Shown one piece after another: positions 1 to 8,041 of a DNA stretch of 10,691 nucleotides. Within the stretch, counting starts at the first letter, position 1; each line of letters opens with the position of its first letter. The stretch is from an uncultured Verrucomicrobiota bacterium (lineage in GTDB: Bacteria; Verrucomicrobiota; Verrucomicrobiia; Chthoniobacterales; SZAS-18). The notes beneath the pieces are model-generated. The model had not been told where the DNA came from, searched no databases, and saw nothing but the letters and a program-made list of their open reading frames with translations. The translations under genes and the position numbers were made by a program. The stretch lies in the NCBI GenBank assembly GCA_937873255.1, contig CALMVM010000170.1, positions 8,534 to 19,224 of the forward strand, read 5' to 3'.

Positions 1-1867
1 CCGTTCCGCCCGACGCCTCGGGCCAGGATAGCTCGAAGGCGGCCTGCCCGCGCATGGCCTGTTCGCCCGAGGTGGAGAGACCGAGGAGTTGAAATTCCTT
101 GCCGCCGTATCCGACCTGCCGCTGTTGGACGATCAGCCCGGCGGATTGCAGTTCGCGGAACAACTCGTTCAGATAACTCGTGCCCAGGTCGCGCAACAGT
201 CCGTAGGTGCTCAACTGGTCCAGCCGGGCGTCGAGAACTTCCTTTGTGCGGCTGCCGAGAAGCGCCTGCACGATCTTGCCTTTGCCGAAACGTCCCTGCC
301 AGCCGTCGGCGGTGCGATGGCACATCCGCGCGACGCCGCTGAGCGCCTTGCGGACGGTGAGCACTTCCGCCTCCGTGCCCTCCCGTCGGCCGTAGCGCGC
401 GTGGTCGGAGCAAATGTCGCAGTTACCGCAACGCTCCGGCTCCTTTTCGCCGAAGTATCGCAAGAGCGTCTCCTGCCGACACGCGCGGGCGTAGACGAAC
501 TCCACCATCGCCTTGAGCTTGGAGCGGTCCCGCCGTTCCTTCTCCGCGAGGGCGTCCCAGTCGAGTTGGAGTTCGTGCGGTTTGATCTGCGGATGGACGA
601 TCCGCGTGCCGCGCGTGCGCTGCCCCGGCAGATCGAAGCGGTCCACGTAATCCGCGCGATGGAGCACGCTCATCGCCGCGCTGACCGCCATGCCGTTATT
701 CGCCGCGCCTTCGGTCGTGAGGCGCTCGGCGATGGCCTGGATCGGCAACGCGACCTCACCCTGCGCGTCGGCGGCGTTGCGCAACACCTGATAAATTTCT
801 TGGATCACGGGCCGGCTCGGATTGCTGCCCTCGATGAAAAAATCCTGTACGCGGGTGTCGGCGTAGTTGAAATACAACTCGCAAACCGACGGCTCGCCGT
901 CGCGGCCCGCGCGGCCGGCTTCCTGATAATACGCTTCCAAGCTGCCGGGCACCTCGAAGTGCGCCACGAAACGGATGTCCGACCGGTCGATCCCCATGCC
1001 GAAGGCGTTCGTCGCAACGGCCACATCATACTTGCGGCTGATGAACTGGTCCTGCGCGAGGTCGCGCTCCGAGTCGCTCAAGCCGCCGTGGTAGGCGATG
1101 GCCTTGACCTTCCACTCGCTCAGCGTGGCGTGGACGGCCTCGACGCGCTTGCGGGTGGCACAGTAGATGATGCCCGTTTTTTGTTCGTCGATCAGCGCGC
1201 GCAGCCGGTCGTACTTGTGGGCTTCCTTGTCCACCTGATGAACGCTCAGGCGCAGGTTCGGCCGGGCAAAACCCGCGACGAACTCGCGCGGTTCCTTCAG
1301 GCTGAGCTGGGCGAGGATATCCCGCCTGACCTCCGGCGTGGCCGTCGCCGTGAACGCCGCGACCTGCGGGCGGCCGAGTTGGTCGATCACCGCGCCGAGC
1401 CGGAAGTAATCCGGCCGGAAGTCGTGCCCCCATTGCGAGATGCAGTGCGCCTCGTCGATGGCGAACAGCGAGATCGTCGAACGTCCCAGCGCGTCGAGGA
1501 ACGAACGGCTGCGGAAGCGTTCCGGCGCGATGTAGACGAGCTTGTACTCGCCGTTGGCCAGATTGCGGATGCGCGCCTGCTGTTCGGCCAGGGAGAGCGT
1601 GCTGTTGATGAGTGTTGCGGCGATGCCCCGGCGCGCGAGCGCGTCCACCTGGTCTTTCATCAGTGCGATGAGCGGGCTGACCACCACGGTCACGCCGTCC
1701 ATGATGAGGGCGGGCAACTGGTAGCACAGCGATTTGCCGCCGCCGGTGGGCATGACCACCAGCGCGTCCTCGCCGGCGAGGATCGTCGAGATCACCTCTT
1801 CCTGCGCGTCGAGAAACTCGCGGAACCCGAAGTATTTTTCGAGAAATTGGTGGGGGTCGGAAGCCAT
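1..1867 (-). CDS. recQ: RecQ-family ATP-dependent DNA helicase (3' end beyond window)
   Basis: 3'-5' DNA helicase of superfamily 2, acting in recombination and replication-fork repair. 622 residues are visible with no stop before the left edge. Walker A is MPTGGGKSL (39-47), followed by the DEAH box at 138-141, the aromatic-rich loop [11 protein letters not shown] near 144-154, and motif [12 protein letters not shown] at about 315-324. Four zinc cysteines at 463, 480, 483 and 486 are spaced C-x16-C-x2-C-x2-C, as in E. coli RecQ. A winged-helix-like RQC segment follows; any HRDC domain would lie off the edge. The stretch between the helicase core and the zinc site is about 90 residues longer than in E. 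coli RecQ. The ATG at 1867 gives the usual short N-terminus ([18 protein letters not shown]). An in-frame ATG at 1894 is possible, and neither has a Shine-Dalgarno. The gene is divergent from thrS. The family call is very secure. Confidence 0.95.
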   Translation of the reverse strand, partial: MASDPHQFLEKYFGFREFLDAQEEVISTILAGEDALVVMPTGGGKSLCYQLPALIMDGVTVVVSPLIALMKDQVDALARRGIAATLINSTLSLAEQQARIRNLANGEYKLVYIAPERFRSRSFLDALGRSTISLFAIDEAHCISQWGHDFRPDYFRLGAVIDQLGRPQVAAFTATATPEVRRDILAQLSLKEPREFVAGFARPNLRLSVHQVDKEAHKYDRLRALIDEQKTGIIYCATRKRVEAVHATLSEWKVKAIAYHGGLSDSERDLAQDQFISRKYDVAVATNAFGMGIDRSDIRFVAHFEVPGSLEAYYQEAGRAGRDGEPSVCELYFNYADTRVQDFFIEGSNPSRPVIQEIYQVLRNAADAQGEVALPIQAIAERLTTEGAANNGMAVSAAMSVLHRADYVDRFDLPGQRTRGTRIVHPQIKPHELQLDWDALAEKERRDRSKLKAMVEFVYARACRQETLLRYFGEKEPERCGNCDICSDHARYGRREGTEAEVLTVRKALSGVARMCHRTADGWQGRFGKGKIVQALLGSRTKEVLDARLDQLSTYGLLRDLGTSYLNELFRELQSAGLIVQQRQVGYGGKEFQLLGLSTSGEQAMRGQAAFELSWPEASGGT

Positions 1868-1997
1868 CGCGGATCGACGGATAAGATACACCATCCGGCC
1901 CGGGAGGGGAAATAACGGATGGGTCGGCGGCCAAGAATTTCGTTTGGTAACCCCGGCGCGGCGGCGTATGCTGGCCGTCCCATTTTTCCCGAGTTTT
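1868..1997. other. Divergent intergenic region between recQ and thrS
   Basis: 130 non-coding bases that must hold the promoters for both flanking genes. The plus-strand promoter candidate is listed separately. For recQ the only -10-like string I see on the minus strand is TATCTT just upstream of the ATG at 1867, without a convincing -35, so that promoter is unassigned. There is no hairpin with a U-tract and no T-box-like leader: the space before thrS is too short for one. Confidence 0.6.
1944..1972 (+). promoter_or_regulatory. Candidate sigma70-type promoter for thrS
   Basis: TTGGTA (1944-1949) and TATGCT (1967-1972) are separated by exactly 17 bases. Each hexamer matches 4 of 6 consensus positions. 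Transcription would begin near 1979, giving a leader of only about 20 bases to the ATG at 1998. This fits that ATG better than the internal ATG at 2079. The call rests on the pattern alone. Confidence 0.4.
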
Positions 1998-3980
1998 ATG
2001 TCCGACCACGCCGACGAGAAGAACGCCGCCGAAGACCCCGCCGCCGCCGAAGGGCCGCGTCACACGGAAGGCAAGCCGATGACGGACCTGGAGCGCATCC
2101 GCCACAGCGCGGCTCACATTCTCGCCACGGCGATCCTGCGGGTCTGGCCGGAGGCGCAGTTCGCCGCCGGTCCGCCGGTGGAAAACGGTTTCTACTACGA
2201 CGTGGAGTTGCCTCACCGCATCTCGCCCGCCGACTTCGAGCGCATCGAGGCCGAGATGAAGAAGGAAACCAAGGCGAACAACGTCTTCCAGCGGGTCGAA
2301 GTCTCGCGCGACGAGGCCATGGCCCTGGCGGAAAAGGGTGCGTTAGCTAGCCTCGGCGAACGTCCCGGCAGCCCGAGCAAGTTCAAGCTCGACATCGTCC
2401 AGAATATCCCCGCCGACGAGAAGATCACGCTCTATCGCAACGGCGATTTCACGGACCTCTGCGCCGGCCCGCACGTCGGGCGCACGGGCAACGTCGGGGC
2501 GTTCAAACTCACGCACGTTTCGAGCACATATTACAAGGGCGACGAGAAGAACCCGCAGCTCCAGCGCATTTACGGCACGGCGTTCAAGAACCGCACCCAG
2601 CTCGACGAGTATTTCGCCATGCTGGAAGAGTCGAAGAAACGCGACCACCGCAAGCTGGGCAAGGAGTTGGAGCTATTTACTTTCGACGAGGATGTCGGCC
2701 CCGGGTTAGCCATGTGGCTACCGCGCGGAACGGCGATTATCGAGGAACTGGAAAAACTGGCGAAGGAGACGGAGTTCGCCGCTGGCTACGAGCGTGTGCG
2801 GACACCAAACCTTGCGCGCGAAAACATGTATCTGACCAGCGGGCACATTCCGATGTATGCGGATTCCATGTTCCCGCCGATGGATTTCGGGAAACGCGAG
2901 GCCGACGACCGGATCAAGGAACTTGAGTCGCAACTTTACGGTACACAACCGCCAGGACAAAGCGTGCGGTTGCAGACAGAGATCGAGGAGTTAAGAAAAG
3001 CATCGGCTGTTACATCCGACCGCTACTACCTCAAGGCGATGAACTGCCCGCATCACCACAAACTATTCGGGGCAGTGCCGCGTAGTTATCGTGACCTGCC
3101 GTTGCGCCTTGCGGAATACGGCACGTGTCACCGCTATGAACAATCGGGCGAACTCTTCGGCCTGATGCGCGTTCGCTCGATGCAGATGAATGATGCACAC
3201 ATCTACTGCACCGAAGCGCAGTTCGAGGCCGAGTTTAACGCGGTGAACGAGATGTACCTCAAGTACTTCAAGATATTCGGCATCGAAAAATACCGGATGC
3301 GTTTTTCCACGCATGATCCTTCAAAGCTCGGCGAAATATTTCTCAACGAACCCGAACTCTGGAAAAAGACCGAGGACATGGTTCGCAATGTCCTCATCAA
3401 ATCCGACATCGATTATATCGAGGTCCCCAACGAGGCAGCGTTCTATGGTCCGAAGATCGACGTGCAGGTTTGGAGCATCATCGGCCGCGAATTCACACTG
3501 GCAACGAACCAAGTCGATTTTGGCGTGCCGGCGAAATTTGGGTTGAAGTACAAAACCCGCGAGAACACCGAGGAGACCCCGCTTTGTATCCACCGCGCGC
3601 CGCTCGGGACGCACGAGCGTTTCATCGGGTTTTTAATCGAACACTACGCGGGCAACTTTCCGTTGTGGCTCTCGCCGGAACAGGTGCGCGTCTTGCCCAT
3701 CGGCGACGAGGAACCGCTTGTGGACTACGGCAAAGCCATCGTCAACGAACTCCGCGCCAGCGGCGTCCGCGCGACGCTCGACGCCGGGACCGACCCGATC
3801 AAGGCCAAGATCGCCAGCGCCGAGCAAATGAAAGTTCACACCATGCTCGTCGTCGGCAACCGCGACCTGGAAGCGGGCAACGTCAGCGTGCGCGTGCACG
3901 GCAAGGGTAACCTCGGCGCGAAGCCGCGCGGCGAGGTTATCGCGGACCTGCTCGCGTCGATCAAAGAGCGGCGGGCGTGA
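1998..3980 (+). CDS. thrS: Threonyl-tRNA synthetase, TGS-less
   Basis: Class II cytoplasmic aminoacyl-tRNA synthetase that charges tRNA-Thr; 660 residues. The N2 editing domain comes first, with HSAAH (36-40) and CAGPH (155-159). The catalytic core has motif 2 around R379 ([10 protein letters not shown]), motif 3 with R541 (THERFIG), and zinc ligands C350 (MNCP), H401 (DAH) and H532 (IHRA), equivalent to E. coli C334, H385 and H511. The anticodon-binding domain fills about 555-655. The usual N-terminal TGS domain is missing. An extra charged segment of about 45 residues (about 297-342) sits just before the zinc cysteine. The ATG at 1998 fits the promoter candidate. The ATG at 2079 (633 residues) has a better Shine-Dalgarno (GGAAGG, 7-base gap) and begins right at the conserved domain, so the first 27 low-complexity residues are uncertain. 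The 3' end overlaps rlmN by 20 bases, tail to tail. Confidence 0.96.
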   Translation: MSDHADEKNAAEDPAAAEGPRHTEGKPMTDLERIRHSAAHILATAILRVWPEAQFAAGPPVENGFYYDVELPHRISPADFERIEAEMKKETKANNVFQRVEVSRDEAMALAEKGALASLGERPGSPSKFKLDIVQNIPADEKITLYRNGDFTDLCAGPHVGRTGNVGAFKLTHVSSTYYKGDEKNPQLQRIYGTAFKNRTQLDEYFAMLEESKKRDHRKLGKELELFTFDEDVGPGLAMWLPRGTAIIEELEKLAKETEFAAGYERVRTPNLARENMYLTSGHIPMYADSMFPPMDFGKREADDRIKELESQLYGTQPPGQSVRLQTEIEELRKASAVTSDRYYLKAMNCPHHHKLFGAVPRSYRDLPLRLAEYGTCHRYEQSGELFGLMRVRSMQMNDAHIYCTEAQFEAEFNAVNEMYLKYFKIFGIEKYRMRFSTHDPSKLGEIFLNEPELWKKTEDMVRNVLIKSDIDYIEVPNEAAFYGPKIDVQVWSIIGREFTLATNQVDFGVPAKFGLKYKTRENTEETPLCIHRAPLGTHERFIGFLIEHYAGNFPLWLSPEQVRVLPIGDEEPLVDYGKAIVNELRASGVRATLDAGTDPIKAKIASAEQMKVHTMLVVGNRDLEAGNVSVRVHGKGNLGAKPRGEVIADLLASIKERRA

Positions 3981-5058
3981 GTGTACGTTTCGCTTTATCC
4001 GCACGGAGTTGACCACACCCTGCGGCTACGTCGATCCCACGGCGCTGCCGAACCGTGCACGGATAACCGGCCTCCTGCAACGCGAGTTGAAACGCATCGA
4101 CGGCTGATTCCTCCGTGGGTGAGCCGCCGAAACCGCCGGTCGGATTCAGCGGGATCAGGTTGATGTGCGCGTCGACCCCGCGCAGGAGCGCCGCGAGACG
4201 ACGCGCCGTGTCGGGAGAATCGTTCACGCCTGCGACCAGCGTCCACTCGAAAAAGATGCGTCGGCCGGTGAGTTCGGCGTAATGCCGGCACGCCTCGATC
4301 AAATCCGCCAGCGGCCACCGCCGGCTCGCCGGCACAAGCGCGGAACGTTCTTCCTCGCTAGCCCCGTGCAGGCTGACGGCGAGGTTGTATGGACGGCGTT
4401 CCTCCGCCAATCGCAGGATGCCCGGCACCACGCCGACTGTACTGATGCTGATCCGGCCCGGCCCAATGTTCAAACCCCGTTGTTCCGTGATGATCTCCAG
4501 CGCCGTCATCACATGGTCGTAGTTATGGAGCGGTTCGCCCATGCCCATCAGGACGAGGTTCCGCAGTCCGGGACTTCGGGCAGCCCTCAACACGCGTTGC
4601 AGGTGCAACACTTGCGCGACGATTTCGCCGGGCCGCAAATGCCGCGCGAAACCCATCTGCCCGGTCGCGCAAAACACGCAGCCCATCGCGCAACCCGCCT
4701 GTGTGCTCACACAGGCCGTGTAACGGCCCGGATACGACATGAGCACCGTCTCGACCTCCTGCCCGTCCGCCAACCGGAGCAAATGCTTGCTCGTCAGACC
4801 GTCCGCGCTCGGGATTTCCGCGGCGAGAGTCGGAACATCCAGCGAGTAACCCGCGTGTGTATCGCTGCCCCGAGCATGCTCCCGCAGCCAACGAACGAGC
4901 GGCGGCAGAAAATCCGCGGGTAGTTTACCTTCGGCGAAGTCGTTGACCAATTCGCGGTGCAGCGCGCGCCACAGCCGCCGGGCGTGCGAGAAATGCAGCC
5001 CGTCCCGCGCGAGCAGGTCGGCCATTTGCGGGTAAGTGAGATCGTGGAGACTCGGCAC
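3961..5058 (-). CDS. rlmN: Dual-specificity 23S rRNA/tRNA (adenine-C2) methyltransferase RlmN
   Basis: Radical SAM enzyme that methylates C2 of A2503 in 23S rRNA and, in E. coli, A37 of some tRNAs; it supports ribosome fidelity. The protein has 365 residues, normal for the family. The [4Fe-4S] motif CAMGCVFC uses C123, C127 and C130. C116 (TACVSTQ) and C348 (AAGCGQL) match E. coli C118 and C355, the cysteines of the methyl-transfer chemistry, so the enzyme looks intact. GMGEP at 172-176 is the SAM-binding motif. I chose GTG at 5058, with a weak GGAA 8 bases upstream, because it starts 20 bases after the preceding permease gene and gives the usual N-terminus. ATG at 5025 is an alternative. The open frame continues upstream to 5196, but that would overlap the permease. 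It is probably co-transcribed as the last gene of the efflux operon, with no promoter visible in the 20-base gap. Confidence 0.95.
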   Translation of the reverse strand: MPSLHDLTYPQMADLLARDGLHFSHARRLWRALHRELVNDFAEGKLPADFLPPLVRWLREHARGSDTHAGYSLDVPTLAAEIPSADGLTSKHLLRLADGQEVETVLMSYPGRYTACVSTQAGCAMGCVFCATGQMGFARHLRPGEIVAQVLHLQRVLRAARSPGLRNLVLMGMGEPLHNYDHVMTALEIITEQRGLNIGPGRISISTVGVVPGILRLAEERRPYNLAVSLHGASEEERSALVPASRRWPLADLIEACRHYAELTGRRIFFEWTLVAGVNDSPDTARRLAALLRGVDAHINLIPLNPTGGFGGSPTEESAVDAFQLALQEAGYPCTVRQRRGIDVAAGCGQLRADKAKRTLTPAAL

Positions 5059-5078
5059 GACGTTCGTTCCACGGTTAG

Positions 5079-6314
5079 CTATTCGAAGCGCAACGCCTCG
5101 ATGGGATCGAGCGACGCCGCACGCCACGCCGGGTACATCCCGAAACCAATACCGATGACCGAACACACGATCAATCCGGCGGCGGCCCAGCCCCACGGGA
5201 AAAGAATGTCCGCTTTCAGCCAGGTGGCGAGCGCGTTGCCGCCGACGACACCGAGCAGGATACCGATCACGCCGCCGAGTTCGGACAGGAACACCGCTTC
5301 GACAAGGAACTGGCGCAGGATATCGCGCTTCTTCGCGCCGATGGATTTTCGCACGCCGATCTCCTTCGTACGCTCAGTGACACTCACGAGCATGATGTTC
5401 ATGATGCCCACCCCGGCCGCCAGGAGCGCCACGGAGCTAATCACGAACGCACCCGCGCGCACCGCGTTGGCCACCGAGGCGAAGGCCGCGACGAGCGAGT
5501 CGTTCGTGAAAATCTCGAAGTCGTTTTCGGCTCCCGGCGCGAGGTGCCGCGCGATGCGCATCGCGCCGACCGCCGTGTTGAACGTGTGTTGATACGACTG
5601 CTGGCTGGTGGCCTGCGTGGCGACGTTGATCGTGCGGTTGACGCGGCCGTAGTTCTCGAAGAACCGCGTGATCGGCACGAGGACGTACGCGTCGTTGCTG
5701 CCGCCGAAACTGCCGCCTTTCTCCTCCAGGGTGCCGATGACGGTAAAGTTCTTTTCGTTGATGCGGATGACCTTGCCGACGGAGTCCTCGGCCGGGAAAA
5801 CCCGCTTGCGGATGTCGCTGCCGATGATGCAGACACTCCGCGCGAGTTCCACGTCGTTCTCGTTGAAGTTGCGTCCTTCCTCAATGGTGTAGCTGTTGGA
5901 GAAAACGAAATTTTCGTTGGTGCCGACGATGTTGATGTTCGGGTTGGTGCGCAGCTTGCCGTAGCTGACGCGTTTGCCGCCATCGAACACCTTCAGGCTG
6001 ATCACCGCGCCGGTGTCGGCCATCAGGTGTTTGTAGACCATCGCCTCCTCGAACGTGATGTTTTGACGGTTCGCGTACTTGGACGCGGCCTGCGGACCAC
6101 CGCCGCCGAGGGCGGGGTATTTTCCGAACTGGAAGAAGTTCGAGCCGAGAAAACTCAGCCCCGTCTCGACCGAGCTTTGCAGGGCTCCGGTCGCCGTCAT
6201 GACGCTGATGACCGAAAACACGCCGATGGTGATACCGAGCATCGTCAGGCTGGAGCGCAATTTGTTCGCACTCAGCGCCGCGAATGCCAAGCGGAGAACC
6301 TCGATAAACGGCAT
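5079..6314 (-). CDS. ABC transporter permease, MacB/FtsX type (second of two)
   Basis: Inner-membrane subunit of a MacB-like exporter; 411 residues. TM1 lies at about 20-44 (LTMLGITIGVFSVISVM), followed by a periplasmic MacB_PCD-type domain (about 45-280). The C-terminal FtsX domain has TM2 at about 289-310, TM3 at about 336-362 and TM4 at about 375-395. The cytoplasmic loop TERTKEIGVRKSIGAKKRDI after TM2 is the family's coupling-loop signature, and the DPIEALRFE tail is also typical. It has no ATPase domain of its own, unlike E. coli MacB, so it must use the separate ATPase encoded at 8042-8791. The ATG lies 4 bases after the stop of the other permease and has no Shine-Dalgarno, so translation is probably coupled. 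It may pair with that permease as a heterodimer, or each may form homodimers; sequence cannot decide. Confidence 0.92.
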   Translation of the reverse strand: MPFIEVLRLAFAALSANKLRSSLTMLGITIGVFSVISVMTATGALQSSVETGLSFLGSNFFQFGKYPALGGGGPQAASKYANRQNITFEEAMVYKHLMADTGAVISLKVFDGGKRVSYGKLRTNPNINIVGTNENFVFSNSYTIEEGRNFNENDVELARSVCIIGSDIRKRVFPAEDSVGKVIRINEKNFTVIGTLEEKGGSFGGSNDAYVLVPITRFFENYGRVNRTINVATQATSQQSYQHTFNTAVGAMRIARHLAPGAENDFEIFTNDSLVAAFASVANAVRAGAFVISSVALLAAGVGIMNIMLVSVTERTKEIGVRKSIGAKKRDILRQFLVEAVFLSELGGVIGILLGVVGGNALATWLKADILFPWGWAAAGLIVCSVIGIGFGMYPAWRAASLDPIEALRFE

Positions 6315-6318
6315 AAGC

Positions 6319-7572
6319 TTATTCGTAACGGAGAGCGGTCACCGGGTCGAGCCGGGAAGCCGACCACGCCGGCGCGAAACCGGACACGACGCCGGTGACC
6401 ACCGACATGAACAACCCCGTCAGCACGAGGCCGAAGGAAAACTCGATGGGGAAAGAGGGAAACGCCGCTTCCACCCCCTGGAAAAGCAGATACGAGAACA
6501 CCAACCCGGACAATCCGCCGAGCAGGCAGATGGCCACCGCCTCGATCAGGAATTGCAGCAGGATCGTTCGACGCCGAGCGCCGAGAGCCTTGCGCGTGCC
6601 GATCTCGCGGGTGCGTTCGCGCACGCTGACGAACGTGATGTTCATGATCCCGATGGCACCGACGAAGAGCGCCAACCCGGTGATGAACAACCCGGCCACC
6701 GCGATGCCGGTCTTGATCGGGTCGAGCGCCTGCTTGAAGGAGTCCTGCGTGCTGATGGCGAAGTCATCCTCCTGGTCCGGCAGCAGCGAGCGCACCCGGC
6801 GCATGTCGCCGATCAACTCGGCCTTGGCTTCCTCGACGTGTTCCTTGTCGCGCATCTTCACGCGTACGTCCGTGTCGCTGCCTTTGCGGACGAAGAATTT
6901 CTTGAAGGCCGACAGCGGAATGACGATCTGATTATCGAACGAAAAAAGACCCAGGAAACTCCCTTGTTTGGAGAAGACGCCGACGACGCGGAATTTCTTC
7001 CCGCCCAGCGTGACGTATTCTTCGAGGGCCGAACGCTCTGGGAACAGCGCGTCCGCCACGTCGCAGCCAAGCACGCAGACGTTGCGCGCGCCCCGGCTTT
7101 CGGTGGCGTTGAAGAAACGGCCGTCGCGCAGGTCCACCGTCGCGATCTCGGGATATTCGTCGGTCGTGCCCAACGTAAACACGGCGTTGGCCTGATAGTC
7201 GCCGCGCACCACGTTGCGAAACGCGTTGGCCGTCGGCACGGCCTTGACGAGTTGCGACCGGGGCGTCGCGTCGATGATCGTTTGCAACGCCTCGGCCGCG
7301 TCGCTTTTGATGTCTCGCCGGTTGCGGAACTCCCAGTCATCCTTGTCGGTCGCCCAGGGATGTTTGCTGACGTAGAGGATGTCGTCGCCGAGCAGCGCCA
7401 TCGAGCGGTTGAATCCCGTGTTGATGCCGCCGATGGCAGTCCCCATGAGGGTGACGGCGACGATGCCGATGATGACGCCCAGGGCCGTCAAAAATGAGCG
7501 CGTGCGGTTCGCCGCGATCTGCGCGTAGGCGATGCGGAAACTCTCGACGAACTCGAAGCGCAGGCGGTTCAT
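6319..7572 (-). CDS. ABC transporter permease, MacB/FtsX type (first of two)
   Basis: 417-residue inner-membrane permease with the same architecture as its downstream neighbour: TM1 at about 27-50 (FLTALGVIIGIVAVTLMG), a periplasmic MacB_PCD-type domain, then three C-terminal TM segments. The coupling loop reads RERTREIGTRKALGARRRTI and the tail DPVTALRYE. The two permeases share this layout and motifs but differ clearly in the periplasmic part, so they are old paralogues, not a recent duplication. ATG at 7572 (MNRLRFEF) is chosen because it lies one base after the stop of the KOW-like gene and begins the usual short cytoplasmic N-terminus. The frame stays open upstream to 7674, but that extension is hydrophilic and overlaps the neighbour. 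No Shine-Dalgarno is seen; coupling to the upstream gene is likely. Confidence 0.92.
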   Translation of the reverse strand: MNRLRFEFVESFRIAYAQIAANRTRSFLTALGVIIGIVAVTLMGTAIGGINTGFNRSMALLGDDILYVSKHPWATDKDDWEFRNRRDIKSDAAEALQTIIDATPRSQLVKAVPTANAFRNVVRGDYQANAVFTLGTTDEYPEIATVDLRDGRFFNATESRGARNVCVLGCDVADALFPERSALEEYVTLGGKKFRVVGVFSKQGSFLGLFSFDNQIVIPLSAFKKFFVRKGSDTDVRVKMRDKEHVEEAKAELIGDMRRVRSLLPDQEDDFAISTQDSFKQALDPIKTGIAVAGLFITGLALFVGAIGIMNITFVSVRERTREIGTRKALGARRRTILLQFLIEAVAICLLGGLSGLVFSYLLFQGVEAAFPSFPIEFSFGLVLTGLFMSVVTGVVSGFAPAWSASRLDPVTALRYE

Positions 7573-7573
7573 G

Positions 7574-8026
7574 TCAGGCAATGCGTTCGCATCGGGCCGT
7601 GCGAAGTAGAGCGAAGTCGTCGAAGAGGTCGTGGTAAGTCCGCTTGCACTCGGCGTCCAAGTCCACCTTCGCAAGCGGCTGTCCGCCTTGCCCAGTGGTC
7701 ATATCGTACACGGTAGTGATCCTGCCGCGGTGTTTGCCCGCGAGGACGCAGACCTGATCGCCAACCCGCAAAGGTGCGCCATTGTACCACCTGCACATTT
7801 TCAACACCGGCCCCGACACGAGAATCGCCGGCAGAAAACAAAGAAGTGCGACGAGCGCGCAAAGCAGGAGCATCCTGATGATCATTCCCAAGTCGAATAA
7901 CAACACAGGCCAAGTGAATTGGCCTGCCAAACCGACAATCACCAGAGTGTTCACTCCACAAGCAACAAGCACCCACGAAATCGCCATCGGATGAGCACAG
8001 ACAATATGGACAACCCCGGGTTTCAT
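7574..8026 (-). CDS. Small membrane protein with KOW-like motif, function unknown
   Basis: 150 residues; I do not recognise an established family. The N-terminal half is strongly hydrophobic, with predicted membrane segments at about 15-35 and 48-70. A soluble tail contains RVGDQVCVLAGKHRGRITTV (87-106), which has the G-D-x-V-x-V-x-x-G-x-x-x-G pattern of KOW/SH3-like barrels, then a charged end with KVDLDAECKRTYHD. It lies between the ATPase (15-base gap) and the first permease (1-base gap), so it should be expressed with the exporter and might be an accessory subunit or assembly factor. The frame is supported by the hydrophobic pattern and by the tight fit to the permease start. A competing frame starting at 8045 overlaps the ATPase stop as ATGA but encodes an arginine-rich, non-membrane shadow product. 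No Shine-Dalgarno is seen. GC over 7861-7980 falls to about 48%. Confidence 0.75.
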   Translation of the reverse strand: MKPGVVHIVCAHPMAISWVLVACGVNTLVIVGLAGQFTWPVLLFDLGMIIRMLLLCALVALLCFLPAILVSGPVLKMCRWYNGAPLRVGDQVCVLAGKHRGRITTVYDMTTGQGGQPLAKVDLDAECKRTYHDLFDDFALLRTARCERIA

Positions 8027-8041
8027 CGAATTCGCGGGCGT

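Noticed and set aside
89..1915. 608-residue open frame on the plus strand opposite recQ
   Set aside because: It is antisense to a helicase gene with every expected motif, is arginine/alanine/valine rich without recognisable domains, and is explained by GC-rich third positions.
1026..2216. 396-residue minus-strand frame spanning the recQ-thrS gap
   Set aside because: It runs through the divergent promoter region and is a shifted shadow of recQ; its product is proline/arginine rich with no domain.
5059..5196. Upstream extension of the rlmN frame
   Set aside because: It would overlap the end of the permease gene by over 100 bases and adds arginine-rich, non-conserved residues; the GTG at 5058 fits the family.
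6079..7497. 472-residue plus-strand frame opposite the first permease
   Set aside because: Charged, histidine- and aspartate-rich antisense product without domains; the minus strand encodes a clear FtsX-type permease.
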